Positions 51,881-59,981 of a stretch of 64,000 bases of DNA are shown here, one piece after another. The stretch spans positions 5,642,001 through 5,706,000 of the forward strand of contig NZ_OCSR01000001.1 of NCBI RefSeq assembly GCF_900230185.1. Direction: 5' to 3'. How positions within the stretch are numbered: the stretch's first letter is position 1; every line of letters begins with the position of its first letter. The position numbers were made by a program, and so were the translations under genes. The notes under the pieces are model-generated. The model was given only the letters and a program-made list of their open reading frames with translations, ran no database searches and was not told the DNA's origin. The DNA comes from Burkholderia sp. OK233 (GTDB taxonomy: Bacteria; Pseudomonadota; Gammaproteobacteria; Burkholderiales; Burkholderiaceae).

Positions 51881-52751
51881 GGCGGTCTCCGTTGATCGAT
51901 TCACGCGGTACTTCCTGCGCCGACGCCTCGGCGAGAAACGCGAGCAGCCGCTCGTTGACGCCCTCGGGATCGGTGAGATTCATCATGTGCCGCTCGTTGG
52001 CGATAATCTCCGCGCGGCCGAACGGTGTGGCCGCCGCCATCGCGCGCGACATCGCCGGGCTCGAATTCGGATCCCATTCGCCCGTGAGAAACAGTGCGGG
52101 CACGGCGAGGCTGGCGAGACGGCCGACGTGCGCATCGTCCGAACAGGCGAAGAGCCGGTATGCGCGTGCATAACCGACGGGGTCGACGCACAGCAGCAAC
52201 CCGCGCACGCCTTGTGCCGCCAGGGTCAGATGACCCGCCACCGGATCGCCAAACCAGCGTGACAGCGTGGCGTCGACGCCCGTATCCAGCGGCGCGCCGC
52301 CGAGCGTCGCGGCGCGAGTCATCACGGCCTCGCGCTGCGCCGGCGTGCGGTCATACACCGCGTTCAGCGCGACGACGCTCAGCGTGCGCTGCGGATGCCT
52401 GAGTGCGAATTCGAGCGCGACCAGTGCGCCCATCGAATGTCCGACCACATGCGCGCGTTGGATGTGCATCGCGTCGAGCAGCGTTTGCAGTTGCGACGCG
52501 TATTCGTCGAGCGTCGGCGCGGCTGTCGGCAACGCGCTGTCGCCGTGACCAAGCATGTCGTACACGACAACCTGATAGCTCGCCGCCAGTGCTTCGATCT
52601 GCGGCGACCACACGGTCTGGTTCATGCCCACGCCGTGGACCAGCACAACCGTGGCGCGCGCTGCTTCCGACTGCGGCGTGTAGACGCTGTAGCTAGTGCC
52701 CGCGGCCTCGCCACGCGACACGGCGCGCCCGGAAGCGAGTTCAGGCCTCAT
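51873..52751 (-). CDS. Alpha/beta-fold hydrolase
   Basis: 292 residues. The oxyanion motif is VLVHGVGMNQTVW, the nucleophile elbow GHSMGALVALEFAL (Ser at about residue 105), the acid in LFLTGEWDPNSS and the His in NERHMMNL. It overlaps the DUF1185 stop by 11 bp and the reductase start by 8 bp, which is tight coupling. In analogous pathways such an enzyme cleaves the ring-opened amide or enamide, so a C-N or ester bond of the monooxygenase product is the likely target. Confidence 0.9.
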   Translation of the reverse strand: MRPELASGRAVSRGEAAGTSYSVYTPQSEAARATVVLVHGVGMNQTVWSPQIEALAASYQVVVYDMLGHGDSALPTAAPTLDEYASQLQTLLDAMHIQRAHVVGHSMGALVALEFALRHPQRTLSVVALNAVYDRTPAQREAVMTRAATLGGAPLDTGVDATLSRWFGDPVAGHLTLAAQGVRGLLLCVDPVGYARAYRLFACSDDAHVGRLASLAVPALFLTGEWDPNSSPAMSRAMAAATPFGRAEIIANERHMMNLTDPEGVNERLLAFLAEASAQEVPRESINGDRHD

Positions 52752-53328
52752 TGGACTCGAGCTCCTTCAGGTCCTGGTAACGGTCGCCAATGCGGTGATG
52801 CGGGCGACCGCCAATCGATGCTCCGAGCGCGATCACCAGTTCATCGGGAGCAGGCGCATCGACGATCGAAAACTGCACGGTCAGGTAGTGCGAACGCATG
52901 CCTTCGTCGTGCTTGTGCATCAGCGGAATAGAGATCGGGCAGTTCGGGCCGCCGCGCAGGTTCGTGAAGCTCAGATAACTTTTCGCGCCGACCGCCTGGC
53001 GATAGTGGTTACCGAAGCGCAGCGTGTGAATCAGCGCCGAAGCGTGCTCGATCTCGCCCGAGGTGCCAACGATCGCCGCCTTCCCGTAGCCTTCTACCGC
53101 ATCGCCGGAACCGGCCACGCGCAGCACTTCCGCCGTCAGCAATTCGCCCAGTTGCGGCGCGAGCGCGTGAATCTCGGGCTTCAGGTCTTCAACGAAGCCG
53201 CGCCCCGCCCACGGATTACGCAATACGGCCGCCGCGCCAAACAGCTTCAACGGCCGCGCCGCCTCCTTGCCGCCTTCAATGAAAGTCTCTTCGACGTATG
53301 TGACCAGCTTGCGCACTTCCAGCTTCAT
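52741..53328 (-). CDS. DUF1185 (amino acid synthesis family) protein
   Basis: 195 residues from the ATG at 53328 after CAGGAGAACG. Signatures are VRKLVTYVEETFIEGGKEA, AAVLRNPWAGRGFVEDL and the C-terminal LGASIGGRPHHRIGDRYQDL. The family is annotated for amino acid synthesis without firm biochemistry and is frequent next to LLM oxygenase or amidase clusters in Burkholderiales. It is the first gene of the operon, directly behind the operator pair at 53378-53435. Confidence 0.85.
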   Translation of the reverse strand: MKLEVRKLVTYVEETFIEGGKEAARPLKLFGAAAVLRNPWAGRGFVEDLKPEIHALAPQLGELLTAEVLRVAGSGDAVEGYGKAAIVGTSGEIEHASALIHTLRFGNHYRQAVGAKSYLSFTNLRGGPNCPISIPLMHKHDEGMRSHYLTVQFSIVDAPAPDELVIALGASIGGRPHHRIGDRYQDLKELESNEA

Positions 53329-53377
53329 ATCGTTCTCCTGATGGGGGTCAAGGCCGTGGTTGTTGCTCGTTGATATT

Positions 53378-53435
53378 ATGGTATTCCATCTTATGGCCCA
53401 CACAAAGAAATTCTATATTATGGAATACCATAATA
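53378..53435 (-). promoter_or_regulatory. Paired FadR/GntR-type operators upstream of the catabolic operon
   Basis: ATGG-TATT-CCAT (53378-53389) is embedded in ATTATGG...CCATCTTAT. TATTATGGAATACCATAATA (53416-53435) is a near-perfect 20-bp palindrome. Both share an ATTATGGNATNCCAT core about 38 bp apart, consistent with FCD-type GntR dimers in the operon promoter. Binding is inferred. Confidence 0.7.
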
Positions 53436-53564
53436 CGTGATGTGCCGTTGCAGGCATGTTTTCGGCCAGCGGATAGACAAGCGTGTCCGCTTGTGCGGCG
53501 CAACATGCCTACGGTGGGATTTGTCGGGACAGAACGTCGCGCCGGCAGAACCGGCAAAGCAAAA

Positions 53565-53586
53565 GGCCGCCGGAGTACCGGCGGCC
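53565..53586 (-). terminator. Rho-independent terminator of the GntR gene
   Basis: GGCCGCCGG-TACT-CCGGCGGCC on the minus strand followed by TTTTGC, 26 bp after the regulator stop. Nine paired bases and a T-run support termination between regulator and operon. Confidence 0.8.
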
Positions 53587-53612
53587 TTCATTTGAACGGG
53601 ATGGAATGTGGT

Positions 53613-54299
53613 TCAGGCGTCGGCGGTGGGCTCGCCTGGCTGCGCGAGCGCGTTCAGCGCCAGTTCGGCGGTCCGCTTGATGTGCGCGGCCGACGCGGCC
53701 GACGCCGCATCGCCGTCACGTCGCTCGATCGCGTCGAGCAGCATGTTCATCTCGCGATTGGACTCGCCGCCGCGCCCCGGCGTGGCAATGGTCAGCGCGC
53801 GCAACCGGTTGATGCGCGCGTTCAGTGTTTTGACGACGGCCAGCGATACGCGCTTTTGTGCGCCCTCGAACATCGCTTCGTAGAAACGCTCCGTGTATTC
53901 GAGCACGCGCGGCAGGTCTTGCTGCTCGAACGCGTCTTCGATGACCGCGCGGATCTCGCGTAGCTGCTCTACGAGTCCGGGCGTCGATTGCTCGGCGCAC
54001 GCGCGCGCGGCATTGGCTTCGAGCAGCCCGCGCAACTCGTAGATTTCGCCGACCTGTTCAGGATCGAGTCGCGCAACGATCGGCCCTTGCCGCTCGACGA
54101 TCTCGACAAGACCTTCCGTCTCCAGATGCCGCAGTACTTCGCGCACGACGGTGCGGCTCACCCCGAGTTCGTCGCACAGCGTGCGTTCGACGAGCCGCTC
54201 GCCTGGTCGGAAATACCCTTGCACTATCGCGCCGCGTAGCTTGTCCAGCGTGAGTTCGCGCAAAGTCTTGGCATTGCGGTCGATTCTGAGGTCTGACAT
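53613..54299 (-). CDS. GntR-family regulator, FadR/FCD subgroup
   Basis: 228 residues from the ATG at 54299. The winged helix is KLRGAIVQGYFRPGERLVERTLCDELGVSRTVVREVLRHLETEGLV, followed by an FCD domain (EIYELRGLLEANAARACAEQ ... RFYEAMFEG ... SAAHIKRTAELAL). It is the near twin of the regulator at 43186. It is transcribed toward the operon but terminated before it. It probably binds the palindromes at 53378-53435 and 54362 and derepresses the operon on ligand binding. Confidence 0.9.
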   Translation of the reverse strand: MSDLRIDRNAKTLRELTLDKLRGAIVQGYFRPGERLVERTLCDELGVSRTVVREVLRHLETEGLVEIVERQGPIVARLDPEQVGEIYELRGLLEANAARACAEQSTPGLVEQLREIRAVIEDAFEQQDLPRVLEYTERFYEAMFEGAQKRVSLAVVKTLNARINRLRALTIATPGRGGESNREMNMLLDAIERRDGDAASAASAAHIKRTAELALNALAQPGEPTADA

Positions 54300-54361
54300 G
54301 AGCGGCAAAAAGAGAATTTTACGTTGGCCGTGCCGCATGCTCGATACGCTGAGGCACGCGG

Positions 54362-54379
54362 ATTGGAATGCCATATTAT
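54362..54379 (-). promoter_or_regulatory. Candidate autoregulatory GntR operator
   Basis: ATTGGAATGCCATATTAT on the plus strand shares the TGG-N4-CCA core and flanking AT-rich arms with the two operators in front of the operon. It lies about 65 bp upstream of the GntR start. Confidence 0.55.
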
Positions 54380-54859
54380 CGTCCATCCCGCCTTCGTGCC
54401 AATGCGACAGACTTCCCCGCTGCGGATTGCGAAACCTTCGAGCGCCAGCGAAAGCCTCTTACACCGTGGGTCGCCGGCTCTGCGGATGGCAAATGCTGGT
54501 TAACGATCGGTCAGCCCAGCATCTTGTCGAAGAACCTGCTCGCGAGAATTCCTGCGACGTAGCGGTTTTTCGGCCTGCCCACGAACACCGGGCTGCCCAG
54601 CAAGCATGTCACGAGCCTGCTTGCCCCGTGAACAGCACGAGCAGTTGCTGGAAATAAATCGTCGCACCAGTGAAACCCGCGATCTTCTGCAAGTCGAAGT
54701 CTGGGTCCAATGATGTCGACCGCCCCGGGACACGGCCACTCGCGACCGTCGCTGAGATCCTGTTGCTTTTCCGTGCTGCGGATGAGTGACTTCGACAAGG
54801 CGTTTCCCGGCGCGACAACGCAGCTTCGGTTTCAGGCCGCAGCGCGAAGGCGTCCGCGA
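54380..54859. other. Unassigned stretch upstream of the GntR gene
   Basis: Short minus-strand frames such as one ending PVFVGRPKNRYVAGILASRFF look like a decayed coding fragment, but they are interrupted and unrecognised. I see no intact gene in this stretch of nearly 500 bp. Confidence 0.4.
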
Positions 54860-55060
54860 TCAGAATAGCTGGGTGCCGAGCTCACGCAGGCTGTCCCACT
54901 TGACGGTGCTGACAAAGGTCCGGCCCGCGGTGTCGAGCGATTCGATCATCGCGCGCTGCCCCCGCGCTTCTGCGATGACGCGCACGATGCGCGTCTGGTA
55001 ACGCAAGAGCGCCCCGATCGGCGGGCACAAGGCCTCCCGGCGAATTCGCGATCGTTTCTT
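54860..55060 (-). pseudogene. C-terminal fragment of an unrecognised gene
   Basis: On the minus strand the frame CPPIGALLRYQTRIVRVIAE followed by MIESLDTAGRTFVSTVKWDS and LRELGTQLF ends in TGA at 54860. Its composition is protein-like and helical. The upstream part is absent because the 3' end of a group II intron lies at about 55065. A short protein from the internal Met is possible, but I do not recognise the family. Confidence 0.4.
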
Positions 55061-55675
55061 TTATTGGGTAGCCGCGTCTCCTTGCGGAAACGCGGCCCCC
55101 GAGGAACCGTACGTGCGAGCTTTCCCCGCATACGGCTCGAGCACAGCGTGAAGCGTCTCGCCGACGCCGGTCTTGACCATCCTGCTCAAGCCCTTCACAA
55201 GCCTCACATTATTAATCCATCCCATCGCTGGGACGCGGACGCTGAACCGCAACCTGCCGGTCTCTCTCAAGCTGCCCGCCGACGAATTTCAAACGTGTAC
55301 TTGTGACAGCTGCACCACGCGGAAGTCTGCACCCTTTCGGATCGGGGCAAATCTTGAACCCCTATACGACCCATTACAGGCCGTCGTTCGCTTGCTCTGC
55401 GTTCTCATATCCGCTTCTCCAACAGTTTCCCTCGCGGGTCACCTGCCATCGCTACGCCATCTGGCAGAGAATCGGACTTACCGTGTTCCGCACAAGAGAC
55501 AAAAGCAGGTTAGGTTCCACCTATTCGCCGGCAATCCGCAGTCCGTGTAGCCCCAGTATGGAAGGGGATAACCGATTGCATGCCTTTTGGCTTAAGCCTC
55601 ACAGCATCTTTGGCTTATCAGATATTACGACGTTTACCGGTGGTTCGCTTTTACTAACCATACTGCTCACCCTAG

Positions 55676-56521
55676 GGCCTGTTGACAATCAGCAGGTCCA
55701 GATGAAAGCAGCGGAGAGCGCAACGAATGATGAGAATCGTTCGGAGAGCTTGTCGTAGCGGGTAGCCACGCGACGGAATTGTTTGATGCGACAGAAGAAC
55801 CGTTCGACCAGATTTCGAGAGGCATACAGATGTTCATCCAAAGGACGTTGCTCAACACGATTGGCGCGACTGGGGATGACAGCTTGAATGTCCGCCGATT
55901 CCAGATGCTGCAGGATCGCGTTCGAATCGTAGGCTTTGTCGGCAGCCAGACTGACGGGTTTCAACTCGCCCAGCAAAGGCAGGGCCTCCGGACTGTCTCC
56001 AGCCTGTCCGCCCGTCAGATGAAAGCGAGCGAGCATCCCCAAGCCGTCGACCAGAGCGTGAATCTTGGTGCTCAATCCGCCACGCGAGCGCCCGATTGCC
56101 TGTTCGCCTTTTTTTTCGCCGCGCCGGCGGCATGCTGGTGGGCACGCACAATCGTACTGTCAATGAAGACTTCCTCAAGATCCGCGTCGCCCGCAAGCTC
56201 GGCGAGTACCGTATGCCATATTTGCGCCCGCGACCATCTGGCAAAGCGTTGGTACACGCTATTCCACGTTCCAAAATCAGGCGGCAAATCGCGCCATGGG
56301 CTGCCAGTGCGCGCGATCCATAGCACGGCCTCAACAAACAGCCGATTGTCTGCTGCGGTCCGACCCGGGTCGGTGGACTTGCCCGGCAGCAAGGGGGCGA
56401 TCCGCTCGTATTGGTCATCGCTGAGCATCAGTCTTGGCATCCTGTTTTTCCGCAAAAGACAGGATGTAAACAGCTTTCCTCACAAGTTAACAGCCCCCTC
56501 GGCGATGATTGTCAACAGGCC
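55676..56521 (-). mobile_element. IS5-family (IS427 group) insertion sequence inside the intron
   Basis: Terminal inverted repeats GGCCTGTTGACAATC at both ends (left at 55676, right ending at 56521) and a CTAG target duplication (55672-55675 and 56522-56525) bound an 846-bp element. The right boundary is immediately followed by another element whose own duplication includes these last bases. Confidence 0.88.
55689..56455 (-). CDS. IS427-type transposase in two overlapping frames
   Basis: The first frame (56455 to 56072) starts MRKNRMPRLMLSDDQYERIAPLL and carries the first catalytic Asp in VFIDSTIVRAHQHAAGA. The second (to 55689) carries STKIHALVDGLGM, the second Asp in LAADKAYDSNAI and the Glu in RNLVERFFCRIKQFRRVATRYDK. 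They meet at a run of eight A residues on the minus strand (near 56115), where a -1 ribosomal slip would fuse them into about 255 residues. This arrangement is normal for the IS427 group and does not mean inactivity. Confidence 0.85.
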
Positions 56522-56527
56522 CTAGCA

Positions 56528-58056
56528 CGAATGGCACTTACTTAAGCCAGCATGGAGGAGAAGACGCGGGTACGTACTTGAAGAGAAACGGAGGAGGCTG
56601 ATCCAGGGATTGATAGGATGGTTGTTACCAGGCAATCACCCGTCTCATTCGAAGGACCAGCCTCCATGGATCGTAATGCACGAAGTCATCACAGGCAAAC
56701 ACTAGGCGGCGTTCAAAGCCGGGCACGCAGGGCCCAGGCGGTTGACTACTTCAACATACTGACGAGCCCTGGGCTGTTGGACATAACGGAAGCGCATTTG
56801 CCAGAACATCGGGAACGGCTGTATCCGCCGACGGTGACACTGTCGATGTTCATGCGCCAGGCGCTGGAAGAGGACGCCTCCTGTCAGAAGGCGGTCAACG
56901 GGTGGGCCGCGCAGCGAGCTGCCGACGGGCTGCGACCCATGAGTGTGCGTACGGGAGGCTACTGCCGCGCTCGCCAGAGACTGCCGCTGACGATGGTGCG
57001 GGAGTTGACGCGCGAGACAGGACGTCAACTGCACGAGCAGGCCAGACCGGCCTGGAAGTGGCGCGGGCGCCCGGTCAAGCTGGTTGACGGTACAGGGATC
57101 TCGATGCCCGATACGCCGTCGAACCAGGCCCGCTTCCCGCAGTCCAGTTCTCAGGCCGAAGGAGTGGGATTTCCGTTAGCCTATCTGGTTGCGGTGATCT
57201 GTCTGGCAAGCGGCGCAGTGCTGGAGGCGGGTGTCGGAACGTACGCGGGCAAAGGCAGCGGGGAGCTGACGGCGTTTCGCATGCTGCAAGACACGTTTCG
57301 CAAAGGTGATGTGATCGTCGCCGATGCCTTGTACTGCCACTACTTTCTGATGGCCTCAATGATCGCCGCCGGAGTGGATGTCGTGATGGAACAGCATGGG
57401 GCGCGCCGCACCGACTTTCGGCGAGGCAAGTCGCTGGGCATGCGCGATCACATTGTGACGTGGCCCAAACCCCGGCAGCGTCCCGACTGGATGACGCGTG
57501 AGCAGTACCAGGCCTTCCCCGATGAACTGATGGTGCGCGAGTCCAGGCTGCATCACCGGGTGCTGGTCACCACGATGCTTGATGCACGCAAGACCAGCAA
57601 ACAGGACCTCTCGCAGTTGTACGCCAGGCGTTGGAACGTGGAACTGGATCTACGTAACATCAAGACGACGATGGGTATGGACGTACTGCATTGCCAGACT
57701 GCCCACATGAACGAGAAGGAGATCTGGGTCCATCTGCTGGCCTACAACGTGATTCGGTTGCTGATGGCTCAGGCCGCGAGCCACCATGCCACCGATCCGA
57801 GAACACTGAGTTTCAAACACACCGTTCAGTTATGGACTGAATGGCTGGCTCGAGGTCTGGCAGCAACCCACGACCAGAGTCTCCTGTTCAACCTGATCGC
57901 GCAGTCTTGCGTTGGGAATCGCCCCGGTCGCATCGAACCACGAATGCGGAAACGAAGACCGAAGTCTTACCCATGGCTGAAAGAGCCTCGTCACATCGCA
58001 CGCGAGCGCGTCCGAAAATATGGGCACGCGCCACGGGCTTAAGTAAGTGCCATTCG
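56528..58056 (+). mobile_element. IS4-family insertion sequence nested at the edge of the IS5 element
   Basis: Inverted repeats CGAATGGCACTTACTTAAGC (left from 56528, right ending 58056) bound a 1529-bp element. An 8-bp direct repeat CCCTAGCA flanks it (56520-56527 and 58057-58064). The duplication contains the last two bases of the IS5 repeat and its CTAG target copy, so this insertion came after the IS5 insertion. Confidence 0.88.
56666..58042 (+). CDS. IS4-family transposase
   Basis: About 458 residues from the ATG at 56666; the frame is open to 56618. The N-terminal DUF4372-like segment (LPEHRERLYPPTVTLSMFMRQALEEDASCQKAVN) is followed by the DDE core: Asp in VKLVDGTGISMPDTPSNQ, Asp in DVIVADALYCHYF and Glu in the YREK-like LYARRWNVELDLRNIKTTMGMDVL. 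The protein is intact and the repeats match, so the element is probably mobile. Confidence 0.92.
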   Translation: MDRNARSHHRQTLGGVQSRARRAQAVDYFNILTSPGLLDITEAHLPEHRERLYPPTVTLSMFMRQALEEDASCQKAVNGWAAQRAADGLRPMSVRTGGYCRARQRLPLTMVRELTRETGRQLHEQARPAWKWRGRPVKLVDGTGISMPDTPSNQARFPQSSSQAEGVGFPLAYLVAVICLASGAVLEAGVGTYAGKGSGELTAFRMLQDTFRKGDVIVADALYCHYFLMASMIAAGVDVVMEQHGARRTDFRRGKSLGMRDHIVTWPKPRQRPDWMTREQYQAFPDELMVRESRLHHRVLVTTMLDARKTSKQDLSQLYARRWNVELDLRNIKTTMGMDVLHCQTAHMNEKEIWVHLLAYNVIRLLMAQAASHHATDPRTLSFKHTVQLWTEWLARGLAATHDQSLLFNLIAQSCVGNRPGRIEPRMRKRRPKSYPWLKEPRHIARERVRKYGHAPRA

Positions 58057-58435
58057 CCCTAGCACCTTATCCATCTGATGCTGATAGAAAGCACCTCGCC
58101 CTCACGGGGTTGATGCCGCACATTCGTGCAGGTTACATTGTCCCGGCGGCTTCATACCAACTCGTTACCGAGATCGCATGCGCCGGTAGGGTACGGCTGA
58201 CGGAACAGCCGGTTTCCTCGCTGGCCGAGGCCAGCTGAAACAATCTCTTATGCGACTTCCACGTCGCACCCATACTTCTGTCTATATAGATATCCAGTCA
58301 GTTGCACGCTGCGGCAGGTCACAGCATCTCCGCGAGTCATGCTACCAGGTCGGCTGGGGTAGGCCCAGGCCGTTCCCTCGAACCGCACATCTCCTTCCGG
58401 CGCGCCAATCGTCCGCGGCGGCGGTTTCGCAAAGG

Positions 58436-58461
58436 CGGGCCGCCGGCACGTCTGCGGCCCG
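58436..58461 (-). terminator. Terminator-like hairpin after the HU gene
   Basis: CGGGCCGC and GCGGCCCG flank a ten-base loop, followed on the minus strand by CCTTT. It starts 17 bp after the HU stop. Confidence 0.6.
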
Positions 58462-58477
58462 CGGGTGCCGCTCGCTG

Positions 58478-58756
58478 TCAGGCTCCGTTCACCGCATCCT
58501 TGAACGCCTTGCCCGCCGTGAACTTGACGGTCTTCGCGGCCGGGATCTGGATTTCGGCACCGGTCGCCGGATTGCGCCCGACTCGCGCGGCGCGCGCACC
58601 CGTCGAAAACGACCCGAAGCCGATCAGCTGGACGGTGTCGCCCTTCGTGACCGCGCCAGTAATCGCAGCGATCACTGCGTCGATCATCTCGCCGGTCGAG
58701 GCCTTGCTTTCATCTGTTACCGTCGCGACCGCATCCACCAGTTCCTGCTTGTTCAT
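58478..58756 (-). CDS. hupB: HU-family DNA-binding protein
   Basis: 92 residues. The sequence MNKQELVDAVATVTDESKAS, GDTVQLIGFGSFSTGARAARVGRNPATG (the DNA-wrapping beta arm) and FTAGKAFKDAVNGA is a canonical HU-beta protein. It bends and compacts DNA as a dimer. It lies alone next to the group II intron. Chromosomal hupB normally sits beside lon, which is not here, so this is probably an extra, mobile-region copy. Confidence 0.9.
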   Translation of the reverse strand: MNKQELVDAVATVTDESKASTGEMIDAVIAAITGAVTKGDTVQLIGFGSFSTGARAARVGRNPATGAEIQIPAAKTVKFTAGKAFKDAVNGA

Positions 58757-58957
58757 CGTTGATTCCTCGTTGGGGTTGGGATCTCGCCACCCTACCCGAT
58801 CGGCATGCCTTCACGCAATCACGACCAGCGGGCAGACCGGTTCCGCGGCGACCGGATCAACTGCAGTTGCGTTCGCCACGCCCCGGAGCCCGAGGCGACC
58901 GGAAGCGCCCTTTTGTACGTTCGATTTGTCGCAAATTTATCGGGGACACCCCGTTGC

Positions 58958-58986
58958 TAATCCTGATAATCGCCGGTTATCAGGAT
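58958..58986. repeat. Perfect inverted repeat
   Basis: AATCCTGATAA, a seven-base spacer TCGCCGG, and TTATCAGGATT. The 11-bp arms and short spacer are the size of a recombinase core site or a hairpin operator. No T-run follows. Confidence 0.6.
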
Positions 58987-59393
58987 TGCGTTTGATGCCA
59001 TCAACTTGTGACCTGTGCCGACGATCGCTGCAACAGCCTCACCGAGGCTCGCGCCCCGGCGGCGCAACCTGCAATGACTCTGCTCGCCTGACGATACGGC
59101 ATCGAGGCCCCGAGGGTTGCGTGCAACCACCGCAGTTCGCTGGTACCTGACTCGGGCAGGTAGCTCTTCAGCGGCGAGGCGTAACGTGACTCATCGGCAC
59201 TGCAATTGCAAACCCTCCATCGCTCCCGGCAACAGAAGACCTCCCAAGCGGGGTCTTCCGATCGGGGCAATGACTGTCATGACATCGGCGCGGCACATCA
59301 CACACGCGGCATGTTCGACGCAACGGGCAGAATCGATGGATCTGCGTCATTGCAAATTCTTGCTGAACTGTCTGTAGCGGCGTCTTCTGTTGA

Positions 59394-59449
59394 TTTGCAC
59401 GAAATCCTGACCCACCCTACGCTGTAATTTGCATCGAATACTGACCCAC
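59394..59449. repeat. Orphan IS21-like terminal repeats
   Basis: Two direct copies of a TTTGCA(C/T)CGAA-type 22-mer ending in CTGACCCAC occur at 59394-59415 and 59428-59449. Paired repeats of this form are typical of IS21-family ends, but no istA or istB gene is near. Confidence 0.55.
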
Positions 59450-59791
59450 GTAGAACAATGACCTGTCCGGCTGCCGGGCCGCATACCGGCGATGGCGCCG
59501 AGCGGCCGCCGGCCACTCGCCGGCGCACAGCACCGCCCTGATTGCGCAGGACGTGCTGGCGTGCTGTACTCCCGCAAGCCCGTTTGTCCGGAAACGAAGG
59601 GTATGATAGCTCTGACTATCCGGGCCTTCATTTACGTCGCCCGTGGTGCGACGCGACTGAAAAACTTCCGCCGCGCGCCGGTGCAGTGACTATCATGTAG
59701 ACGTGGTCGGTGCTTACAGCACGTGGCCACACACGGAGCAGCGGCGGGGCTGGCGGGCAAACTGGCCGCCCGTCTCTGCTCCGCCAGACTC

Positions 59792-59818
59792 GGTCCGCGA
59801 CGTGCGGGCCGTTTTTTT
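59792..59818 (+). terminator. Rightward terminator-like hairpin before the recombinase
   Basis: GGTCCGC-GACGT-GCGGGCC followed by G and seven T residues. It could shield the recombinase/IS91 pair from outside transcription. Confidence 0.65.
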
Positions 59819-59981
59819 GCGTGGCTTCAATGCCGATAAGTCGTATTGAACGAAACCGCTGACACGGTATGGGTGGTCGGCCAGCGTCGCCGCGTTTGGC
59901 TTCGCAGCAAAGGTTGCTTCCTGGTGGGACGATGACTGTGCAATTTCTCCGCACATGGTCATCCCAAAAGGAGGTTACGCC

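Larger units (their letters stand above)
55065..58269 (-). mobile_element. ORF-less group II intron, split by two IS elements
   Basis: The 5' end is GTGCGACGTGGAAGTCGC (complement of 58252-58269), a typical domain I start. At the other end, domain V (55103-55138) opens GAGCCGTA, has a GAAA loop and closes TACGGTTC, followed by a domain VI-like stem to about 55066. Between 55676 and 58056 lie an IS5-type and an IS4-type element. Without them the intron is about 820 bp and has no room for a maturase, so it is an ORF-less derivative. Confidence 0.78.
58757..59981. other. Long gene-free region with repeats between HU and the recombinase
   Basis: About 1.2 kb without a supportable gene. It holds a perfect inverted repeat at 58958-58986, two 22-bp direct repeats at 59394-59449 and a terminator-like hairpin at 59792-59818. 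The rest looks like debris of earlier insertions and the 5' end of the IS91-type element. Confidence 0.5.
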
